Assembly: GCF_001298265.1 (NCBI RefSeq)
Contig: NZ_LGSZ01000028.1
Span: 1 to 64,000 of the forward strand
Direction of reading: 5' to 3'
Length of the DNA stretch: 64,000 nt
Source: Allobosea vaviloviae
GTDB taxonomy: Bacteria; Pseudomonadota; Alphaproteobacteria; Rhizobiales; Beijerinckiaceae
Shown: positions 54,233 to 63,148 of the stretch, piece by piece
Position numbering within the stretch: position 1 is the first letter of the stretch
Layout: each line of letters starts with the position of its first letter
Made by a program: the position numbers and the translations under genes
Notes under the pieces: generated by a model
The model's database searches: none
Told to the model about the DNA's origin: nothing
Seen by the model: the letters and a program-made list of their open reading frames with translations, nothing else

Positions 54233-55298
54233 TGCGGCGGCGCTCCTGCTGGACCACCTTCAGGTCGGACGCCACCATCTCCTCGCAGAGCTGCTGCCAC
54301 TTGGTATCGTGCTTCCAGCCAAGCTTGGTGTGCGCCTTGGTCGGGTCGCCGATCAGCAACTCGACCTCGGTCGGGCGGAAGTAGCGCGGATCGATCTCGA
54401 CCAGAACCTTGCCTGTCTTGGCATCCAGGCCCTGCTCCTCCACGCCCTCGCCCTTCCAGGCGATGTCGATGCCGACCTGCTTGAAGCCATGGCTGACGAA
54501 ATCGCGCACCATCGTGGTCTCGCCGGTGGCCAGCACATAATCGTCCGGCTCGTCCTGCTGGAGCATAAGCCACATGCCGCGGACGTATTCGCGGGCATGG
54601 CCCCAGTCGCGCTTGGCGTCGAGATTGCCGAGATAGAGCTTGTCCTGATAGCCGAGATGCATCGCCGCGATGGCGCGCGTGATCTTGCGGGTGACGAAGG
54701 TCTCGCCGCGCAGCGGGCTCTCATGGTTGAACAGAATGCCGTTCGAGGCATGCATGCCATAGGCCTCGCGGTAGTTCACCACGATCCAGTAGGCGTAGAG
54801 CTTTGCGGCCGCATAGGGGCTGCGCGGGTAGAATGGCGTCTTCTCGCTCTGCGGAATCTCCTGGACCTTGCCGTAGAGTTCGGAGGTCGAGGCCTGGTAG
54901 AATTTCGTCTTGTTGGTCAGGCCGAGCAGGCGGATCGCCTCGAGCAGGCGCAGTGTGCCGGTGGCGTCGGCGTTGGAGGTGTATTCCGGCGTCTCGAACG
55001 AAACCTGCACATGGCTCTGGGCAGCGAGGTTGTAGATCTCGTCGGGCTGGACCTCCTGCACGATGCGGATCAGGTTGGTCGAATCCGTCATGTCGCCGTA
55101 GTGAAGGATGAAGCGCTGATCCTTCTCGTGCGGGTCCTGGTAGAGGTGCTCGATGCGGCCGGAATTGAAAGAGGAGGAGCGGCGCTTGATGCCGTGGACG
55201 ATATAGCCCTTCTCGAGCAGCAGCTCCGAGAGATAGGCGCCGTCCTGCCCCGTGACGCCCGTGATGAGCGCGACCTTACCAAGCCCAGACCTGTCCAT
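54222..55298 (-). CDS. gmd: GDP-mannose 4,6-dehydratase
   Basis: Converts GDP-mannose to GDP-4-keto-6-deoxy-mannose. The 358-residue protein starts at the ATG with GGAGG six bases upstream: [20 protein letters not shown] (motif 14-20). It has [20 protein letters not shown], the catalytic T-S-E...Y162-x-x-x-K166 in [10 protein letters not shown], and the family block [17 protein letters not shown]. It overlaps the fcl gene by 11 bases. Divergent from the WcaI-like gene across a 620-bp gap. Gmd and Fcl draw on the GDP-mannose from ManC and the AGE-type isomerase. Confidence 0.97.
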   Translation of the reverse strand: MDRSGLGKVALITGVTGQDGAYLSELLLEKGYIVHGIKRRSSSFNSGRIEHLYQDPHEKDQRFILHYGDMTDSTNLIRIVQEVQPDEIYNLAAQSHVQVSFETPEYTSNADATGTLRLLEAIRLLGLTNKTKFYQASTSELYGKVQEIPQSEKTPFYPRSPYAAAKLYAYWIVVNYREAYGMHASNGILFNHESPLRGETFVTRKITRAIAAMHLGYQDKLYLGNLDAKRDWGHAREYVRGMWLMLQQDEPDDYVLATGETTMVRDFVSHGFKQVGIDIAWKGEGVEEQGLDAKTGKVLVEIDPRYFRPTEVELLIGDPTKAHTKLGWKHDTKWQQLCEEMVASDLKVVQQERRRNAE

Positions 55299-55919
55299 AC
55301 CGTCCTCCAGATTTCGCTGGTCCGCCGTCGCGCACAAGCCTGACCGATGTCGCCACCATGCGCCCTGTTGGAACAGGGCTGGCCCGACGCTGCAATGCAC
55401 AAATCACACATCCCGTAGCGGGAGGCAATCGTCTAAGGCGTCTGGCAGAATTGACGATAGGTAATGATGCATTAGGGTTACCGTCCTGCAAGGTCGCCCC
55501 TCTGCTGCCAGCCGGAAAACGCAGGCCTCACGAATTTGACATCGTTCCAGGCAATATCGAGCCTAATAATGTGAATGCGAGAGAAAACAACCGGAATGGG
55601 GCCCAATTCGGGGCATTCTGCGGTCACAGGTCCATGGCAAGAAAAATTACCCCCTGCTCCAGGCCTGTCAGCTTCTCGCTACCTGGGTCAGTTGGTTAAC
55701 GTTTGCGACGGTCGGCGGGCGTCCTGCGCGCCGCGCACGAGACTTGCATTACCTCACGGCAGCGGCGATAGATTGAGAATTGTGCAGCGCGAAAACGCGC
55801 TCGGGCCAGCCATCACAGGTCCGTCGGACATCACTCCGACGAACGCATGATGTGCTGCCATGGCAGATGCGTCGGTGCGCTTTTCGGCGGGTTGGCTCGC
55901 TTGCCGGACGGAGTGAGAG
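55299..55919. other. Divergent intergenic region between gmd and the WcaI-like gene
   Basis: A 621-bp stretch without a convincing gene. TTGACA occurs at about 55527 on the plus strand, with TAATAAT further away than the usual spacing, so it is not a clear promoter. Translated frames here are short or have biased composition. It must hold the promoters of both divergent units. Confidence 0.5.
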
Positions 55920-57176
55920 ATGACTCGGCTAGACACGCTGTTTTACGGGATGAACTACGCGCCGGAACCCACGGGCGTTGGCCTCTATTCCGGCGAAATC
56001 GGCGCCTTTCTGGCTGCGAAAGGCCAGGACGTCCTCGTCGTCACCGCGCCTCCGCATTATCCCGGCTGGCGTGTCGCACCACCTTATTCCGCCTCGCGCT
56101 ACGCCTCGGAGACGCTCGCCGGCGTCAAGGTCATTCGCTGCCCGCTGCTGCTGCGCGACGAGATGCGCGGCTTCTGGCGTCTGGTTCCGCCGATCTCCTT
56201 TGCCGTGTCGTCACTGCCCGTCATCATCTGGCAGATTTTATGGCGGCGCCCCCGCGCGGTCTTCTGCGTCGAACCGACCCTGCTCTCGGCGCCGGCCGCG
56301 ATCCTCGCCGCCAAACTCGTCGGCTCGCGCCTCGTGCTGCATGTCCAGGACCTGGAGATCGATGCGGCCTTCGCGGTCGGCCATCTCAAATCCGGCCTGC
56401 TTCAGAGGGCTGCCGGGCTGTTCGAGCGCCTGACGCTGAAAGCCTTCGACCGCGTGATCGCGATCTCGCACCGCATGGCGGATCGGCTCGCCGACAAGGG
56501 CGTCGCCCGCGACCGCATGTCGATCATCCGTAACTGGGTCGATCTCGGCCGGATCAGGCCGCATCTGGGCGAAAACAGCTATCGCGCCGAACTCGGCATC
56601 GCCGCCGAGACCAAGGTCGCGCTCTATTCCGGCAATATCGGCGCCAAGCAGGCGCTCGAGGTCGCATTCGAGGCAGCGAAGCTGCTGGCCGACCGCTCGG
56701 ACATTCTCTTCGTGGTGGCGGGCGAGGGCCCGGAGAAGAAGCGCCTGTTCGCGCGTTATGGCAGCCTGCCCAATGTCCGCTTCCTGCCCTTGCAGCCGGC
56801 CGATCGGCTCTCGGAACTGCTGAGCCTGGCCGATGTCCACATCCTGCCGCAGCAGGCCGGCATGGCCGATCTCGTCCTGCCCTCAAAGCTCGCAGGCATG
56901 CTCGCCAGCGGCAAGCCCGTCCTGGTCACCGCTGACAAGGGCACCGAGCTTTACGATGTCCTCGACGGCACGGCCATTCTGGTACCGGCCGGCGATACGG
57001 CGGCGATGGCCCGCGAGATCGCCATATTGGCCGATACCGGCTCCCATCCCCAGCTCGGCGACGGCCGCAAGCTCGCGCAGATCTTCGCGCACAACGTCTG
57101 CCTGGAGCAGATCCGGGCGGAGGTGACGATCGATCTCGGCGCGGCCGAGAGCCGCCCGGCGACCGCCAAGAGCTGA
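55920..57176 (+). CDS. WcaI-like glycosyltransferase family 4
   Basis: A 418-residue GT-B enzyme. The N-terminal FYGMNYAPEPTGVGLYSGEI is the hallmark of the colanic-acid WcaI-type group. The donor end has ALYSGNIGAKQALEVAFEAA, VVAGEGPEKKRLFARYG and the late site HILPQQAGMADLVLPSKLAG. In colanic acid, WcaI is thought to add fucose. Gmd and Fcl on the opposite side of the divergent promoter region would supply that sugar, which supports a GDP-fucose donor here. The ATG at 55920 is the only plausible start. It ends the polysaccharide region; the following gene points the other way. Confidence 0.9.
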   Translation: MTRLDTLFYGMNYAPEPTGVGLYSGEIGAFLAAKGQDVLVVTAPPHYPGWRVAPPYSASRYASETLAGVKVIRCPLLLRDEMRGFWRLVPPISFAVSSLPVIIWQILWRRPRAVFCVEPTLLSAPAAILAAKLVGSRLVLHVQDLEIDAAFAVGHLKSGLLQRAAGLFERLTLKAFDRVIAISHRMADRLADKGVARDRMSIIRNWVDLGRIRPHLGENSYRAELGIAAETKVALYSGNIGAKQALEVAFEAAKLLADRSDILFVVAGEGPEKKRLFARYGSLPNVRFLPLQPADRLSELLSLADVHILPQQAGMADLVLPSKLAGMLASGKPVLVTADKGTELYDVLDGTAILVPAGDTAAMAREIAILADTGSHPQLGDGRKLAQIFAHNVCLEQIRAEVTIDLGAAESRPATAKS

Positions 57177-57274
57177 AACACTGTAGTGGGGACCGTGCGA
57201 TCGCTGCCGCCCACGGATTTGGTGCGCTAGCGAGACGACGGCACAGCCAAACCAGACACGGCCTCGCACCACCC

Positions 57275-57838
57275 TTACTGGTCGGGATCTGCGGACTCCG
57301 CTCTCGAACTGCCGATCCTGATGCGCGTCGCACCCGCATCATCGAGCAATTGCAGCATGTCCCAAAAGGCCTCGGGATCGGCTGTGCCAAAGTCGATGCT
57401 GATCGAATGGGGCTGAGCGATCATCGAATGAATCACGCCTGAAAATTCTGCCGTCTCGTCGTGTCGCTCGTCCTGGGGGTCGAACCAGAGCCGGAACCAA
57501 CGCGACAGGCTCTCCGCTGGCAACGCGGCGAGATCGTGCTCGATGACCACATCGTCCCAACGCAGATGGTCGATTGACAGCGCGGCTCGGCCAAAGGAGC
57601 CGCCGATCGGCTCGAAAGAGAGGAAGCTGTCCGGCTGAAGCTCGACGACGATAGCTCCACCGTCGTTCTTGACGAAGTCGGCGCAGTAGAGCCGATCGTA
57701 GACTTGGCTGTGCTCGCCCAGTTGCAGCTTGACTTCGGACGCGCCACTGGTGCTGTTCGCCCGCTGCTGATCAGCAAAACTGCGAAACTGATCGACCTAA
57801 TGATCGCGAATGCGAGCGATAAAGGCGGTCACGTCCAT
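57275..57838 (-). pseudogene. Unknown protein gene interrupted by an in-frame amber codon
   Basis: From an ATG at 57838, MDVTAFIARIRDH runs for 13 codons to TAG at 57797-57799; the same frame then stays open for another 173 codons to 57275. Read through, it gives a roughly 187-residue protein containing LQLGEHSQVYDRLYCADFV, then KNDGGAIVVELQPDSFLSFE, IDHLRWDDVVIEHDLAALP and WFRLWFDPQDERHDETAEF, with biased but protein-like composition. The downstream frame has only an internal GTG at 57550 as a start, so it cannot make most of the protein alone. Either a point mutation has inactivated it, or the amber is suppressed. The family is not recognised. It lies 81 bp downstream of the zinc-ribbon gene on the same strand. 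Confidence 0.55.
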
Positions 57839-57919
57839 CGACGAAAAATGCCGTCACGTCCGGACTTTGGCAAGCCGCCATCCTCGACGACGCAACGCTT
57901 TCTATCTCACCGACAGCCT

Positions 57920-58174
57920 CTACTCGGCCAGCGCATCCTCGAAGCTCTGCGCGATGATCGGGTCGACACAGATCAGCGGCGTGTTCGGAAAGCCATGAGC
58001 TTCGAGCGTGATCGAACGGCTGACGAAGGATTTGTAGCCCAGCCAGGAGCCGATGACGCTGTCGCATCCGCCGCAGGACACAGGCGCATCATCGGCCAGG
58101 TCGGCCGGAATCGTGATCGAGGGAGAACCACATTCGCAGCAGGCGAAGTCGGCTCTCGCAGGCAAGTTGGACAT
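57920..58174 (-). CDS. Small zinc-ribbon protein
   Basis: An 84-residue protein with two C-x-x-C pairs in its first half (FACCECGSPS at about 11-18 and VSCGGCDSVIGSW at about 32-44), a rubredoxin-knuckle pair that would bind one zinc. The C-terminal half is a mixed helix/strand stretch, SFVSRSITLEAHGFPNTPLI. GGGGAG lies about eight bases before the ATG at 58174. It may bind nucleic acid or be an accessory protein; the family is not recognised. It precedes the amber-interrupted frame on the same strand and may be its partner. Confidence 0.7.
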   Translation of the reverse strand: MSNLPARADFACCECGSPSITIPADLADDAPVSCGGCDSVIGSWLGYKSFVSRSITLEAHGFPNTPLICVDPIIAQSFEDALAE

Positions 58175-58386
58175 GAATCGCTCCCCACTGCCGGTCAATC
58201 GATAAAATGGGACGGAGCAATATCGGGGCCAACCGCGACTGCCCGAATTCGGTACAGATCGCCCGGCTTTTGCTCTCGCGGCTCGGGTGACTTCGAGACC
58301 GGCGCATCTTTCTGCACCGTCTGCCGCTTGTTCGGGCGCCGCCCCCCTTCGCGGCGCCATCCGACCTCGCATTGTCCTTTCTCCCT

Positions 58387-59481
58387 CTACGGCAGGTTCT
58401 CGCGCAGCACGATCTCGGTGCGCGGCCGCTCGACGCCCTGCGAGGCCGGCCGGCCGGCGCGCAGATTGGCGAAGATCGAGACGCAATCCATCATCGCGGC
58501 CTGCGGGTTCTGGGTGATGACGGCGTCCATGGCCCCCTCGATCAGCAGGCTGCGCGTGTCGGGCGTCAGGCCGTGGCCGACGAAGACGACCTCGTGCTGC
58601 CGCCCTGACTCCTTCAGCGCCCGTGCGATGCCCTCCGGCCCTCCGCCGATATTGTAGATGCCGGCGAGGTCGGGATGCTGCGCCAGCAGCGTCTTCGTCT
58701 GGCGGTAGTTGCGCGCCTCCTCGTCATGGCCCTCGCGCAGGCCGACGACCTGAATCTGGGGAAACAGATCCTCGAACAGGTGCAGGAAGCCCATCTCGCG
58801 CTCCTCATGGGCGCGGTAGCTCAGGCTGCCGGCGATCATCGCGACCTTGGCGGGCTTCCGACCGATGAAGCGTGCCAGCAGGTAGCCGGCCGTGCGTCCC
58901 GCCGAGCGATTGTCGAGCCCGACATAGGCGACGCGCCTGGTGTTGGCGATGTCGGAGATCAGGGTCACCGCCGGCACGCCCCGATCCGCCAGCCAGTCGA
59001 CCGCCTCTCGCACCGTCGGATGCTCCAGCGCCATGAAGGCGATGCCGTCGACGTCGCGCCCGACCTTCTTGAGATGCTGGGCCAGCAGTTCCGGCTTGAA
59101 GCTCTCGATATAATCGACCCGCGCGCGCATGTTGAACGAGGCGAGTTGGTCCTGGGACCCCGCGATCTGGCGCCCGACCATGGCCAGGAAGCGGTTCGAC
59201 CCGGCCGGCAGCAGGAAGGCCAGGCGCAGCGGCCTGAGCGCCCCAGCAGGCAGGGCGTCGTCGATCGTGTAGCCGATCTCGCTGGCGGCCTTGAGCACGC
59301 GCTGCACCGTCACCGCGCGCACGCCGGGCCGCTGGTTCAGCACCCGGTCGACGGTGGCGGTCGAGACGCCGGCACGCGCGGCGACGTCATCGATCCGGGC
59401 CGAGGCGCGGCGCCGTGGCGCGCCTTCGACGAAAGTCTCATCCGACGCGGCCGCCGAAAGCGGGAGAATCCTGCGAACCAT
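58387..59481 (-). CDS. LacI/RbsR-type transcriptional regulator
   Basis: A 364-residue regulator of a catabolic operon. The helix-turn-helix is at about 28-48 (IDDVAARAGVSTATVDRVLN, with the V-D-R-V-L-N form common in alphaproteobacteria), followed by a hinge helix to about 70. The rest is a periplasmic-binding-protein-like sugar domain (LRLAFLLPAGSNRFLAM, YIESFKPELLAQHL, FVGHGLTPDTRSLLIEGAMD). It is divergent from the TRAP transporter genes, so it most likely represses them, its inducer being the transported acid or a breakdown product. An inverted repeat and a direct repeat in the shared gap are candidate binding sites. A carboxylate or sugar-acid ligand is the simplest guess. Confidence 0.93.
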   Translation of the reverse strand: MVRRILPLSAAASDETFVEGAPRRRASARIDDVAARAGVSTATVDRVLNQRPGVRAVTVQRVLKAASEIGYTIDDALPAGALRPLRLAFLLPAGSNRFLAMVGRQIAGSQDQLASFNMRARVDYIESFKPELLAQHLKKVGRDVDGIAFMALEHPTVREAVDWLADRGVPAVTLISDIANTRRVAYVGLDNRSAGRTAGYLLARFIGRKPAKVAMIAGSLSYRAHEEREMGFLHLFEDLFPQIQVVGLREGHDEEARNYRQTKTLLAQHPDLAGIYNIGGGPEGIARALKESGRQHEVVFVGHGLTPDTRSLLIEGAMDAVITQNPQAAMMDCVSIFANLRAGRPASQGVERPRTEIVLRENLP

Positions 59482-59489
59482 TCAAATCA

Positions 59490-59505
59490 CATCAAAAAAC
59501 ATCAA
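59490..59505. promoter_or_regulatory. Direct repeat CATCAA in the LacI/TRAP gap
   Basis: CATCAA occurs at 59490-59495 and again at 59500-59505, exactly one helical turn apart, just upstream of the candidate promoter at 59515. It may be a regulator site, such as for an activator. Confidence 0.35.
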
Positions 59506-59514
59506 GAATTGAGT

Positions 59515-59544
59515 TTGACGGGCATCACGACACCTTCCTATCGT
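59515..59544 (+). promoter_or_regulatory. Candidate promoter of the TRAP operon
   Basis: TTGACG (59515-59520), 18 bp spacer, TATCGT (59539-59544). The start of transcription would lie near 59551, leaving about 48 nt of leader containing the inverted repeat at 59571. Confidence 0.4.
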
Positions 59545-59570
59545 CCCGGCAAGAAGACGGCAATCAATCA

Positions 59571-59585
59571 GATCGCAACGCGATC
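59571..59585. promoter_or_regulatory. Inverted repeat, candidate LacI-family operator
   Basis: GATCGC-AAC-GCGATC, a perfect 6-bp palindrome between the candidate promoter and the ribosome site of the binding-protein gene. A repressor here would block transcription. LacI-type operators are palindromes of about this size. Confidence 0.5.
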
Positions 59586-59598
59586 CAGGGAGGTTACG

Positions 59599-60615
59599 AT
59601 GACTGAATTCACGCGCCGCAAGGTTCTGCACACGCTCGCCGCATCGACGGCGATCCCGCTGATCGGCATGCCTCACATCGCCCGCGCGGCCGAGTTCGAG
59701 CTGAAATACGGCAACAACCTGCCGCTCAGCCACCCGCTCAACATCCGCGCCCAGGAGGCGGCCGAGCGCGTCGCCAAGCAGACCAACGGCCGGGTCGAGA
59801 TCAAGATCTTCCCCAACAACCAGCTCGGCGGCGACACCGACATGCTGAGCCAGGTCCGCAATGGCGGCATCACCTTCTTCACGCCCTCCGCGCTGGTCAT
59901 CGCGACCCTGGTGCCGGTCGCCGCGATCAACGCGGTGGGCTTCGCCTTCGCCGACTACGATCAGGTCTGGAAGGCGATGGACGGCAAGCTCGGCGCCCAT
60001 GTCCGCGAGGCGATCTCCAAGGTCAACCTCTTCGCCTTCGAGAAGATGTGGGACAACGGCTTCCGTCAGATGACCACCTCCGGCAAGCCTATCGAGCAGG
60101 CCAAGGACATGGCCGGCCTCAAGATCCGCGTGCCGGTCTCGCCGCTCTCGATCTCGATGTTCAAGGCGCTCGACGCCGCTCCCGCCAGCCTGCAGTTCTC
60201 GGAGGTCTATTCGGCCCTTCAGACCAAGGTGGTCGACGCGCAGGAGAACCCGCTGCCGATCATCCAGGTCGCCAAGCTCTATGAAGTCCAGAAGAACTGC
60301 GCGATCTCGAACCATATCTGGGACGGATTCTGGTTCATCGCCAATGGCCGCGCCTGGCGCGGCCTGCCGGCCGACATCCAGAAGATCGTGGGCGATGCCA
60401 TCAACGATGCCGGCGTCAAGCAGCGCGGCGACATCAAGGCGTTGAACGACACCGTGCAGGCCGACCTCCAGTCGAAGGGACTCTCCTTCAACAAGACGAA
60501 CCCGGAAAGCTTCCGGACCAAACTCCGCGACGCGGGCTTCTACAAGGAGTGGCAGGAGCGCTTCGGCGCCGAGGCCTGGGGCCTGCTCGAAGGGGCCGTT
60601 GGAAAGCTCGCCTGA
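59599..60615 (+). CDS. TRAP transporter substrate-binding protein (DctP family)
   Basis: A 338-residue periplasmic binding protein with a twin-arginine signal (TRRKVLHTLAAS, cleavage near residue 30). The DctP fold is clear: FELKYGNNLPLSHPLNIRAQ at the start, FPNNQLGGDTDMLSQVRNGG, the ligand Arg in MAGLKIRVPVSP, and the family block FSEVYSALQTKVVDAQENPL. It captures an acid, in this class usually a dicarboxylate, sialic or sugar acid, and passes it to the fused permease that follows 55 bp downstream. GGGAGG precedes the ATG closely. It is divergent from the LacI-type regulator. Confidence 0.93.
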   Translation: MTEFTRRKVLHTLAASTAIPLIGMPHIARAAEFELKYGNNLPLSHPLNIRAQEAAERVAKQTNGRVEIKIFPNNQLGGDTDMLSQVRNGGITFFTPSALVIATLVPVAAINAVGFAFADYDQVWKAMDGKLGAHVREAISKVNLFAFEKMWDNGFRQMTTSGKPIEQAKDMAGLKIRVPVSPLSISMFKALDAAPASLQFSEVYSALQTKVVDAQENPLPIIQVAKLYEVQKNCAISNHIWDGFWFIANGRAWRGLPADIQKIVGDAINDAGVKQRGDIKALNDTVQADLQSKGLSFNKTNPESFRTKLRDAGFYKEWQERFGAEAWGLLEGAVGKLA

Positions 60616-60670
60616 ACCGCGGGGTCGAGCCTATAAGGCGCAAAACCGACAACAAGGAAGCGCCTCTGCG

Positions 60671-62557
60671 ATGAATGCCCATACCGCAACCCTGCCCGCC
60701 TCTCCGCCGATCCCGACGACCGGGATCGGCCGTTTGGCCAACCGTCTCGACCATGTCGTCGGCACGGGCGTCGAGGCCATCGCGGCGGCGCTCGTCCTGA
60801 TCGAGATCTGCATCCTCGCGGCGGGCGTCACCGCCCGCTACGTCTTCCACGCCCCGCTGGTCTGGTCGGACGAACTGGCCTCCATCCTGTTCCTCTGGCT
60901 CTCGATGCTGGGCGCCGTCGTCGCGCTGCGGCGCGGCGAGCACATGCGCATGACCGGCCTCGTCAGCCGCGTCTCGCCCGCCACCCGCTCCCTGCTGGAG
61001 GCGCTGGCGATCACGGCGGCCATCGCCTTTCTTCTCCTCATCCTGCCGCATGCGTTCGAATATGCCGAGGAAGAGACCTTCATCGTCACACCTGCGCTTG
61101 AGATCACCAATGCCTGGCGCGCGGCGGCGATTCCGGTCGGCATGGGGCTGATGCTGCTGGCGGCGAGCTTCCGACTGCTGCGCTTCGGCTCGCTCAAGCC
61201 GGTCCTGCTGGCGATCGGCATCACGGCCGCACTCGTGCTGCTGTTCTGGCTGGCCGGCCCGACGCTGAAGCCGCTCGGCAAGCTCAATCTCGTCGTCTTC
61301 TTCGTCGGCGTCGTCGCGCTCAACGTCTTTTCCGGCGTGCCGATCGCCTTTTCCTTCGCGCTCGCCACCTTCGGCTATCTCGCCTGCACCACGACGACGC
61401 CGCTGATCGTCATGGTCGGCCGGCTCGACGAGGGCATGAGCCATCTCATCCTGCTCGCCGTGCCGCTCTTCATCTTCCTCGGCGCCCTGATCGAGATGAC
61501 CGGCATGGCCAGGGCGATGATCCAGTTCCTCGCCTCCATGCTCGGCCATGTCCGCGGCGGCCTGTCCTATGTGCTGGTCGGCGCGATGTATCTGGTCTCC
61601 GGCATCTCCGGCTCGAAGATCGCCGACATGGCGGCGATCGCCCCGGTGCTCTTCCCCGAGATGAAGAAACGCGGCGCCAAGCCCGGCGATCTCGTGGCGC
61701 TGCTCTCCGCCACCGGCGCGCAGACGGAATCGATCCCGCCCTCGATCGTGCTGATCACCATCGGCTCGGTCACCGGCGTCTCGATCGCGGCGCTGTTCAC
61801 CGGCGGCATGGTGCCCGCGCTCGTGCTCGGCATCGCGCTCTGCTTCGTCGTCTGGTGGCGCAATCGCGACGAGGATCTCGGCCATGTCGTCAGGCATTCC
61901 TGGGGCCAGATCGGCAAGCTCTGCTTGATCGCGCTTCCGGCCATCGCCCTGCCCTTCGTCATCCGCGCCGCCGTCGTCGAAGGCGTGGCAACCGCGACCG
62001 AAGTCTCCACCATCGGCATCGCCTATTCGGTGCTGGCGGGGCTGCTGCTCTACCGCCAGTTCGACTGGCGCCGCCTGCCACGCATGCTGGCCGACACCGC
62101 CTCGCTGACCGGCGCGATCATCTTCATCGTCGGATGCGCCACCGCCATGGCCTGGGGCCTGACGCAATCGGGCTTCTCGCAGGATCTAGCCCGCGCCATG
62201 GCCGCCGTGCCGGGCGGCACCTGGGGCTTCCTGGCGATCTCGATCGTCGCCTTCATCATCCTCGGCAGCGTGCTCGAGGGCATCCCGGCTATCGTGCTCT
62301 TCGGCCCGCTGCTGTTCCCGATCGCCAAGCAGATCGGTGTGCATGAGGTCCACTACGCCATGGTCGTGGTCTTCGCGATGGGCATCGGCCTCTTCGCCCC
62401 GCCCTTCGGCGTCGGCTATTACGGTGCCTGCGCGATCAGCAAGGTCAATCCCGACGAGGGCCTGAAATACATCGGCGGCTACATGCTCGCCCTGTTCCTC
62501 GGCCTGATCGTCGTCGCCGCCGTGCCCTGGTTCTCGACCGGCTTCCTGAAATTCTGA
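60671..62557 (+). CDS. Fused TRAP transporter permease (DctQM)
   Basis: A 628-residue permease with the small DctQ part first (about 1-180, four helices, with YVFHAPLVWSDELASILFLW) and the large DctM part after it (about 200-628, twelve helices, with GVPIAFSFALATFGYL, SGISGSKIADMAAIAPVLFP and FGVGYYGACAISKVNPDEG). Together with the binding protein it forms a sodium-driven importer for an organic acid. AAGGAAG is about ten bases before the ATG. The three-protein set is encoded in one operon with the VOC protein and the RuBisCO-like protein, linking uptake to breakdown. Confidence 0.95.
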   Translation: MNAHTATLPASPPIPTTGIGRLANRLDHVVGTGVEAIAAALVLIEICILAAGVTARYVFHAPLVWSDELASILFLWLSMLGAVVALRRGEHMRMTGLVSRVSPATRSLLEALAITAAIAFLLLILPHAFEYAEEETFIVTPALEITNAWRAAAIPVGMGLMLLAASFRLLRFGSLKPVLLAIGITAALVLLFWLAGPTLKPLGKLNLVVFFVGVVALNVFSGVPIAFSFALATFGYLACTTTTPLIVMVGRLDEGMSHLILLAVPLFIFLGALIEMTGMARAMIQFLASMLGHVRGGLSYVLVGAMYLVSGISGSKIADMAAIAPVLFPEMKKRGAKPGDLVALLSATGAQTESIPPSIVLITIGSVTGVSIAALFTGGMVPALVLGIALCFVVWWRNRDEDLGHVVRHSWGQIGKLCLIALPAIALPFVIRAAVVEGVATATEVSTIGIAYSVLAGLLLYRQFDWRRLPRMLADTASLTGAIIFIVGCATAMAWGLTQSGFSQDLARAMAAVPGGTWGFLAISIVAFIILGSVLEGIPAIVLFGPLLFPIAKQIGVHEVHYAMVVVFAMGIGLFAPPFGVGYYGACAISKVNPDEGLKYIGGYMLALFLGLIVVAAVPWFSTGFLKF

Positions 62558-62591
62558 TCTCTCATCAACCGACAATCACAAGGGTGCTGCC

Positions 62592-63131
62592 ATGAGCCGC
62601 TTCTTCGGCCAGATCCGCCAGGCCGGCTATGTCGTCCCCGACATCGAGGCGGCGATGGATTACTGGAGCCGCGTGCTCGGCGTCGGCCCGTTCTTCTACA
62701 ATCCGAAGGTGCCGATCAAAAACTACCGCTACAAGGGCGAGAGCTACGAGCCGCACAACTCGGTCGCGCTGGCCAATTCCGGCCCGCTCCAGATCGAGCT
62801 GATCCAGTGCCGCAACGCCGTGCCGTCCATGTACAAGGACTTCACCGATGCCGGCCACTCAGGCCTGCAGCACGTCGCCTACTGGACCTCGGACTACGAT
62901 GCCGATCTCGAACGCCTGACGGCGCAGGGCTTCGAGGTGGTGATGTCGGGTGAGGTCGGCGAGCGTGGCCGCTTCTGCTATTTCGACACCCATTATCACC
63001 CCGGCACAGTGATCGAACTGTCCGAGGTCGCCGGCCCCAAGGGCGAGATGTTCCGCCTGATCCGCGAGGCCAGCGAGACCTGGGACGGCAGCGATCCGGT
63101 GCGTCCCTTCCCGGATCTGAGCAAGCTCTGA
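62592..63131 (+). CDS. VOC-family (glyoxalase-fold) protein
   Basis: A 179-residue protein with two beta-alpha-beta-beta-beta modules. The first is IRQAGYVVPDIEAAMDYWSR, followed by LGVGPFFY; ELIQCRNAVP and SGLQHVAYWTSDYDADLERL follow, and the second ends GTVIELSEVAG. Likely metal ligands are His near 16 (absent; note Y-V-V), Glu in IELIQ, His in LQHVAY and Glu in VIELSE. Such proteins catalyse lyase, isomerase or dioxygenase steps. It follows the TRAP permease by 34 bp and the RuBisCO-like gene begins 125 bp later, so it probably acts in the same pathway. A methylmalonyl-CoA-epimerase-like role is possible. Confidence 0.85.
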   Translation: MSRFFGQIRQAGYVVPDIEAAMDYWSRVLGVGPFFYNPKVPIKNYRYKGESYEPHNSVALANSGPLQIELIQCRNAVPSMYKDFTDAGHSGLQHVAYWTSDYDADLERLTAQGFEVVMSGEVGERGRFCYFDTHYHPGTVIELSEVAGPKGEMFRLIREASETWDGSDPVRPFPDLSKL

Positions 63132-63148
63132 CGCAAAGCACCGGGCGC

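Noticed and set aside
57433..57777. A 114-codon minus-strand frame overlapping the amber-interrupted gene
   Set aside because: Ser/Arg/Thr-rich with no protein-like pattern; the other frame has far better composition.
60488..62167. A 559-codon minus-strand frame opposite the TRAP permease
   Set aside because: Very high Asp/Glu/Arg/Gln content and no recognisable fold; it mirrors the DctQM coding frame.
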